DNA of 64,000 nt from Areca catechu (lineage: Eukaryota; Streptophyta; Magnoliopsida; Arecales; Arecaceae): positions 142,366,541 through 142,430,540 of the forward strand of contig CM038053.1 in assembly GCA_021397845.1 (NCBI GenBank), written 5' to 3'. Positions within the stretch are counted from its first letter, which is position 1; each line of letters opens with the position of its first letter. Shown here piece by piece: positions 58,697 to 64,000 of the stretch. The notes beneath the pieces are model-generated. The model was not told where the DNA came from and searched no databases. It was given only the letters and a program-made list of their open reading frames with translations. Position numbers and translations under genes: made by a program.

Positions 58697-60083
58697 GATC
58701 AATACCTACTTAAGAGATTAAGGATGCAAACCTTGAAAAAACTCTGATGCACTTGATGTCGAGTTCACTCACTCTCGCGGATGCGGCCTGGAGGATCGGG
58801 CCTTCAACCCTGCAGATTCGCTAGCTTTCCGTCCGATGGTCTGAAAGAAAGGGAGACCAAATCCTTTGTCTGTGGCACCTGGAGGACCCGCGAGCATCCA
58901 AATGAAGGGTTATGAATCATCAAGAAACAAGGAGGAAGGGATGGAAAAGAGCTGAGAATGGTGATAGAGGAGGCTCTTCTTGCTAGGTGTCCAGGTGGAT
59001 CTTCCAGGTGGTGTCCAAGCTTGAAGGTGGGAAGGTGGCTTGCGCAGATGGATGCTAACTCAGGACCTCTCACCCCTCGATGTCCCGAAGGACAAAGGTG
59101 CTCCCTCTCGGAGTTCCTATTCTAGAAGACAAGGGCTAAAAGAATAACTTCTCAAACTTTTTTTTCATTTCATCAACATTAAAAATTCTTACAAGAGGGT
59201 TAGGGTTCTTTTATAAGGACCCAAGTCTACATTCAAAATTTGAAAAGGGAAGTTACAAAGCTTGATTTAGGGGAGTGAAGAGAGGATGTTGTCTTCATGA
59301 ATCAAGGGGCACCCATTTGTATTTTGAATTCCTCCTTCATAAAACTTGGCATCTATCTTTTGAATTTTGAATCTTTTCATGAAGCTTGATCTTGGTAGCT
59401 TGATTTGTGGAGTGGAGTGAGGATGTTGTTGGCTTGGATCAAGGGGAGGCTTGATATAGGGAGTGTTGTGTGGATATTGTTTACTTGGATCAAGGGGAAA
59501 TTAATGGGAGTCAAACATGAATTTGAATTTGAATTTTTCATCTTGACTTGGCCACCCAAAGGAGCTTGGTGAAGTGGTGCCTCCCCATGCCATGTGGCAC
59601 TGATGATGTGGCACTCCTCATGAGCTGAAGTGGCGCCTCCCATGCCATGTGGCACTGATGATGTGGTACTCTAGTTGGCTGCCCAAAGGAGCTTGGTGAA
59701 GTGGGCCTCCTCATGCCATGTGGCACTGATGATGTTGCACTCCAGTTGGCACTCCTACTTAGTATGGAGGAGAGATAGCTTGACTCTTCTTTAATTGGGC
59801 TTGACTTGATTACCCACTTGTGAACCCATCTTCAAACTAGCTTGAGCCCATTTTCAAATTGACATGAGCTGGTGAATCAACTTGGCTAATTACAGGACCA
59901 ATTGATCCTAACTTGACCAAATTGGCCAAGGTATATGACCAAAAAAAAATTGAAACCAGATACATGACTCAAAAATAAAATGCTTAGGCTTGAAGCCTTA
60001 TTATAGGACCTAACAAATTAAAATCCTAATCCAAGATCCACAGAGGGTTGAGAAGCCTCTGTCTGATCCTGGTGCCTACACCA
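58697..60083 (-). repeat. 5' LTR of G, outer part
   Basis: It continues 48393-48615 and ends CTGGTGCCTACACCA, like the ends of B, C and the solo LTR. Joined length is about 1.6 kb. It holds a three-unit repeat at 59574-59755. No gene. Confidence 0.85.
59574..59755. repeat. Three-unit repeat in the G LTR
   Basis: Units start at 59574, 59630 and 59701. Each carries ATGCCATGTGGCACTGATGA. Spacing is 56 and 71 bases. Confidence 0.85.
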
Positions 60084-61002
60084 GGTGGGGCTTGCCATTG
60101 AGGCGTTCACCCGGCTGATGTCGATAAGCCATCTCTAGATCTGTATCTTTTTTTCCACCCTTTTCACAAGGGGTGTCAATCATTGTCCTTGGTGCAGTTG
60201 GCGGTCGATATGTAGCTCCCGTGGGATGTTTGTCGAGCACTAGAAAAGCACGAGACCCACCTCCATTGGGAAAGGGATGAGGCCTGGGGCCTGTCCAGTC
60301 GGGCCCAAGGGCTGGAGGCTAGTTGATCGGCACCCAGGTTAAGGTAGCTGAGCTAGAGAAGAAGGCGGTCGAGCTCCTCCATTGGAAGAGGGATGAGGCC
60401 CGGGGCTTGTCCAATCAGGCCTAAGGGCTGGAGGCTCAGCTGATTGGCACCCAGGCTAAGGTAGCTGAGCTAGAGAAGAAGGCAGTCAAGCTGGAGGCCA
60501 CCCTGACTGAGGAGAGGGTGGTCAGCTCCCGTCAAGCTGGAGAGGTGGCCACTTCTGCAATGGAGGTGGCCCACCTAGAAGGGAGAGCATAGACCCTCTA
60601 GGCTCAGCTAGAGAAGCAGATGGCCAGGGCCATGACGGTGGCAAAAAAGGCTATGACAGCTATCGCATTGGTGGAGATGGCTAAGAAAGAAGCTGTTGAG
60701 GCCATCCCCAAATTCATGGCATCCCAGGCCTTCAAGTACAAGGTCATCGAAGCCGTTCTAGACTCCTTCCATCAAGGGTTTAGAGACTTCAAGGATAAGT
60801 CTATCTACCTCTTCAAATGGAAGGGGTTGGATAACATCCAACCTTCCCTTCCATCCCCAGGCAGTGGAGTGCACTAGTCATTGAGGTGGAGCCGGAGCTA
60901 GTGGAGGCCAGAGTTGAGGTTGGATCCACGGCTGCACAAAATGCCTCCCAGCCAGCTGAGGTCCCTAGCTAGCCTGGGAAGGAGCCGGCGACTGATGCAT
61001 GA
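60084..61002 (+). pseudogene. Tail of another PF04195-type antisense gene
   Basis: The reading starts just right of G's LTR with EAFTRLMS-like residues. A pyrimidine-rich intron end leads to an acceptor near 60170-60225 (GGTGCAG then TTGG, as in antisense gene 1 at 1230). A Glu/Lys/Leu-rich coiled coil follows with an internal duplication, then the conserved tail at 60620-60877: AVLDSFHQGFRD and KGLDNIQPSLP, closely matching antisense gene 2 (DSFHQGFRE, KGLDNIKPSVP). A shift after 60860 leads to an acidic C terminus ending EPATDA at 61002. Stops and shifts make it a pseudogene. The 5' part is cut by G. Confidence 0.7.
60261..60494 (+). repeat. 117-base tandem repeat in the coiled-coil coding region
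   Basis: Units start at 60261 and 60377 (CTCCATTGG). The first lacks one base near 60321, so the spacing is 116 there and 117 further on. A full unit codes for 39 residues. Confidence 0.88.
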
Positions 61003-61451
61003 ATTTCTTCTCTCCTTTGTACTTAAAATTTTGGAAGGTCTCCTAGCCTATAAGGAGCCTTCATAAGGTTGTAAAGGAGATTTTGTCAATGAAACATCTT
61101 TTTCCTTCAATTGTTGTTCCTCACTTAGCCCCTCTCTCGCTTCTTTTCTTTCTTTCTTCTCTCTCTTTTCTTTTTTTTTTTGAAGTACTTTCAAGGAATT
61201 CCTTAAAGTGTGCATGAGTCTTATCTTTATAGTGAGGAAAAAGGCCGATTTGCCCAAAAAACTTGGTGTAGTTCCACACCATCTTTCTCTTCGTTGTTGT
61301 ACATGTGCCTTTTTAGGCCTTAAATACTCCAGGCCTACTTTAAGGCCTTTGGATAGGCACAAAGGTCTTTTAGAGCACTTCGCCCTCTTTTCCTTGATTC
61401 TTGAGGCCATGTGAGCCTAAATGCAATACCTCTGGATCTTCTCACTTCGTC
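61003..61451. other. 3' untranslated-like region, no gene
   Basis: AT-rich sequence follows the stop at 61002, with CAATGAAACATC and a long pyrimidine tract (61135-61185). Frames over it look like chance. Confidence 0.5.
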
Positions 61452-61726
61452 GAGCTATGAGTCAAGCAACATATGGTGAGACTGCTTGAAGTTTCCATTT
61501 GACATCTCTGGACTATGAGCAATGCGGCTAGATTGCTTGATTTGCAAAGCTATAAGTCATGTGATAGATGGTGGGACTATTTGGAGTGCCCATCCGACAT
61601 CTCTAGACTATGAGCAAGGTAGCTAGAGTGTCTCCGGGCCTCGGAGGTATTAGAACTGCTAGTATCTCCTGACCTCGGAGGTAGAACTGCTAGGGTCTCC
61701 TGACCTCGAAGGTGAGACTGCTGGCT
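61452..61726. repeat. Two further repeat blocks
   Basis: Block one: two units about 95 bases apart (61452 and 61547) sharing GCTATAAGTCA/GCTATGAGTCA, ACATCTCT and GACTATGAGCAA. Block two: three units from 61631, 61665 and 61696 starting TCTCCTGACCTCGGAGG or a variant. Confidence 0.75.
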
Positions 61727-61728
61727 TT

Positions 61729-62067
61729 GAGTACCAGGCTTCAAAAGTTTCTGAGCTTAGAGTGCCGGGCTTCGTAAGTTTCTGGGCTTAGAGTACCGGG
61801 CTTCGTAATTTTCTGGGTTTAGAGTGCTAGGCTTCATAAGTTTCTGGGCTTAGAGTATCGGGATTTGTAAGTTTTTGGGCTTAGAGTGCCAGGCTTCATA
61901 TGTTTTTGGGATTAGAGTGCCGGGCTTCAAAAGTTTCCGGGCATAGAGTGCCGGGCTTCATAAGTTTTCGGGCTTAGAGTGCCAGGCTCGTAAGTTTTCG
62001 GGCTTAAGTGCCAGGCTTCGTTTATTTTCGGGCTTAGAGTGGGGGGTTTGGTAAGTTTTCGGGCTTA
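61729..62067. repeat. 31-base minisatellite, about eleven units
   Basis: The consensus core is GAGTGCCGGGCTTCGTAAG followed by TTTTCGGGCTTA or TTTCTGGGCTTA. Units are head to tail from 61729 to 62067 and increasingly changed at the right end. No spacer pattern is present, so it is not a CRISPR array. Confidence 0.92.
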
Positions 62068-62735
62068 TTCTACTGGACTTGGAGTCGAACAGACAAGTTC
62101 CTGCATAGGTGAAAAATGAGGTTGCACCAAGAAGGAACTTTAATTATGGAAGAAGAACCTTACATTATGTAGGATTTTGTGGTGCTCCCAAGCTTTGGAG
62201 AGACTTGGGAGGCCATGGCAGGGATGTTTTAGGCGATCCTTGAGAGCTTGGAGGCATGCCAAGTAGTTTCTAGAGGTATTCCAGAGATCTTGGAGTTATG
62301 CTAAGAGGCTCTGAGTCATTTTGGATCATGGCATGTTAGGCCATGGGCTTGATCCAAGGTTTGAGAGAACTTGTGAGACATGGGTGTACATGAGCTTGGG
62401 TTTAAGGGTTTTCTCAATTGCTTTTTAGGGGAGAGTTTTTTGAAAGATTGTAATATAACCCAGTTGGGTTATGGGGTTGGGTCCAGGTCTAGCTAGCTAC
62501 CCTTATGGTATGAAAGGGAGTTCAGTTGGTTAGTAGGTTAGCTAGTTGGTTAGGTGGTTAGTCAGTTGGTTGTAACCTCTTAGAAGCCTAACTACCTATG
62601 GAGTTCTAACCGGTTTGGGTCCAAGAAGTTGAAGCCTAATAACCAAGATATCTTAGCCCAACAAGAAGACCAAGAAGACCAAGAATCAAGATTCCTAACC
62701 ACCGCCCAAGGAAGAAATCATCGTCCACTTTATTT
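62068..62735. other. Non-coding stretch before an LTR
   Basis: No recognised gene. Near 62520-62575 a simple repeat of AGTTGGTTAG and variants occurs. The right end (62640-62735) is A-rich and leads to a polypurine tract. Confidence 0.5.
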
Positions 62736-62748
62736 AAAGAGGGGGGCG
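62736..62748 (+). promoter_or_regulatory. Polypurine tract
   Basis: AAAGAGGGGGGCG directly before an LTR-like TGTGATGG. This is a typical gypsy polypurine tract on the plus strand. Confidence 0.6.
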
Positions 62749-63224
62749 TGTGATGGATGGGAGGCTCTCCGGGTTTTGCATGAGAGGGAGGCCATGGGGG
62801 AATGCCCCCCCTTTGGGGTGTCAATGATTTGAGGTAGGACCGTGGGGCTTGGCTCACGGTCCTGGCCTGGATGGCTTGATTTCATGCATGGAGCATCTTA
62901 GTTCTTGGATCGTTGGTGCTTAGTGAGAGACGGCTTCAGGTTTGGAGAAGGATGGTGTCATGTGTATGAGGGTTTTTCATGTGGATCTTCTTGGTTGTGA
63001 GAGGGGGTGCTTGTGTCCCAGTTCTTGTTTTATAACAAGATTCTTCTCCAAGGAATATAATCTCTTTTTTTCTCCTACATCTCTTTTTTATATCTTCTTT
63101 ATTGCATGATATTGAATCCAAGAACAGGTTGTTGCTAGTTCTTGATCTTTCCCTCACCATTTCTATTGTGTAGGCACTGATCTAGATTCCCAATAAGTGG
63201 TATTAGTGCTTAGGAATCTCAACA
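62749..63224 (+). repeat. Gypsy-type LTR, 476 bases
   Basis: Starts TGTGATGGATGG, ends AATCTCAACA, with a polypurine tract to the left and a primer-site-like sequence to the right. No second LTR is in view. Boundaries rest on these signals only. Confidence 0.6.
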
Positions 63225-63226
63225 GT

Positions 63227-63239
63227 TGGTATTAGAGCC
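63227..63239 (+). promoter_or_regulatory. Primer-binding-site-like sequence after the LTR
   Basis: TGGTATTAGAGCC equals the initiator-Met site with one C-to-T change, two bases after the LTR end. A weaker look-alike (TGGTATTAGTGC) lies inside the LTR near 63198. Confidence 0.6.
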
Positions 63240-64000
63240 AACCTTGATGCGGTGGCTTGAAGGAAGAAGGGAAGAGGACATTATGATGGTGGTGCAGATC
63301 TCTGGTGCCGAGATCTAGAGGTAAGGGCTTGTTGCCCTCCCTGGGAATAGAGAGAAGAAGCGGTCATGCATGTCGGTAGCAAGTGTCCATCAGTGGCACT
63401 GGTCTGGGTAGAGTACCAACGGAGAAGACTTATGGCATCACCCTCGTTGGACCCGACGGTGCCATGACGAGGATGTGGTCCTCATTGTGGAGATGGAGAA
63501 GATATGGTGGAACGGTCTCCTCGTGGGTGCTCGATGCCAAGGGCGAGGAGGCAGTTGCACACCGACTAAGAGGTGACGTTGATTATGCTGGAGAGGTGGC
63601 ATAGTTTGGTGATCACGTTGGTCTCGATCGGAGTAGATCAGGCACAGCACGGTGGCGATTAGTCACCGGATCGCGTGGCACGACGGTGCATAGTCACCAG
63701 AGGCAAGGCACAGTGGCAGGTGGCGATGGCTGTGGTCAGAAGAGGCTGTGGTCCATGGTTCTCTATCATGGACTGACAGTAATGGCAGCCATAGATCGGG
63801 AAGTTGCATGTGAGTTTTTGGACCGGTTCATGATGGACCGGTAGTCTCAAACAACTCTGCTCTGAAATTCATGTTGATTGGATTTTTGGCAATTCCAAGC
63901 TTAATTGAACTTTGATTTGAGCCCCGTTTGCACCGTTGGATTTCATTTTGCGAGCTCTTCATGTTAAGCTAGGATGGATTTGGTGATGGAGTCAGACACA
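63240..64000. other. Sequence downstream of the LTR, no gene recognised
   Basis: GC-richer than the rest of the window. Short frames occur on both strands but none shows a gag motif. It could be the leader of the element whose LTR lies at 62749-63224. I see nothing else in it. Confidence 0.4.

Larger units (their letters stand above)
37141..60083 (-). mobile_element. Element G: outermost chromodomain gypsy, visible 5' half
   Basis: On the minus strand the 5' LTR runs 60083-58697 and 48615-48393, split by F. A primer site (48377-48388), leader, gag, module and integrase tail follow, the last meeting copia E at 37141. G's chromodomain end and 3' LTR must lie left of the window, beyond A, D and E. 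Like B and C it lacks protease, RT, RNase H and the integrase core. Its inner part is duplicated. Its right flank starts GGTGG; the matching TSD is out of view. Confidence 0.85.

Noticed and set aside
61729..62067. CRISPR-like array
   Set aside because: Head-to-tail units without unique spacers in plant repeat DNA; it is a minisatellite.
63383..63850. Frames near the right edge
   Set aside because: Overlapping frames on both strands in GC-rich sequence, with no motif. Nothing supports one over the other.

Overview
The window is plant repeat DNA. It shows long LTRs, tRNA-iMet primer binding sites, Ty1/copia and Ty3/gypsy polyproteins, a Tat-lineage gypsy with two RNase H domains and an antisense gene, and chromodomain gypsy elements. 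I see no convincing host gene, tRNA, rRNA or CRISPR array. A flowering plant with a large, repeat-rich genome is well supported. A monocot such as a palm is only a guess.

Almost everything from base 1 to 60083 is one Russian-doll nest. Its order can be read from element ends, 5-bp target site duplications (TSDs) and host sequences that rejoin across insertions. The outermost element, G (minus strand, chromodomain gypsy), has its 5' LTR ending at 60083. G was entered by copia E (plus strand), whose visible part is 32609-37140. E was entered by copia D (plus, 10199-32608). D was entered by four gypsy-type insertions. Tat-type A (minus, 1-10198) lies in D's 5' LTR. A solo LTR (13132-14514, TSD GAATT) lies inside D's gag zinc-knuckle codons. 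C (17147-23189, TSD TAAAG) lies near the end of D's RNase H. B (25629-32355, TSD GGGAG) lies in D's 3' LTR. G also carries a solo copia LTR (37709-39552, TSD GTATG) and copia F (48616-58696, TSD GATCA), which splits G's 5' LTR. A later 6.2-kb tandem duplication (35687-41869 and 41870 to about 48049) copied the end of E's LTR, the G integrase tail, the solo LTR and the G gag.

Element A encodes gag, protease, RT/RNase H, a second (archaeal-type) RNase H and integrase on the minus strand, all with stops or frameshifts. Downstream of integrase it carries plus-strand (antisense) genes: an intron-containing, PF04195-like coiled-coil gene and a short second one with its own TATA box. D, E and F are decayed copia elements with LTRs of about 2.4-2.6 kb. 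B, C and G form a family with one shared layout: a gag-like ORF, a conserved acidic/aromatic module, then directly the integrase C-terminal tail and chromodomain. Protease, RT, RNase H and the integrase core are missing from all three. This looks like an old non-autonomous chromovirus lineage and is the most interesting system here.

Right of G (60084-64000) lie the tail of another antisense PF04195-type gene with an internal 117-bp duplication, three blocks of tandem repeats (the largest about eleven 31-bp units), and a 476-bp gypsy-type LTR with a polypurine tract on one side and a primer site on the other.
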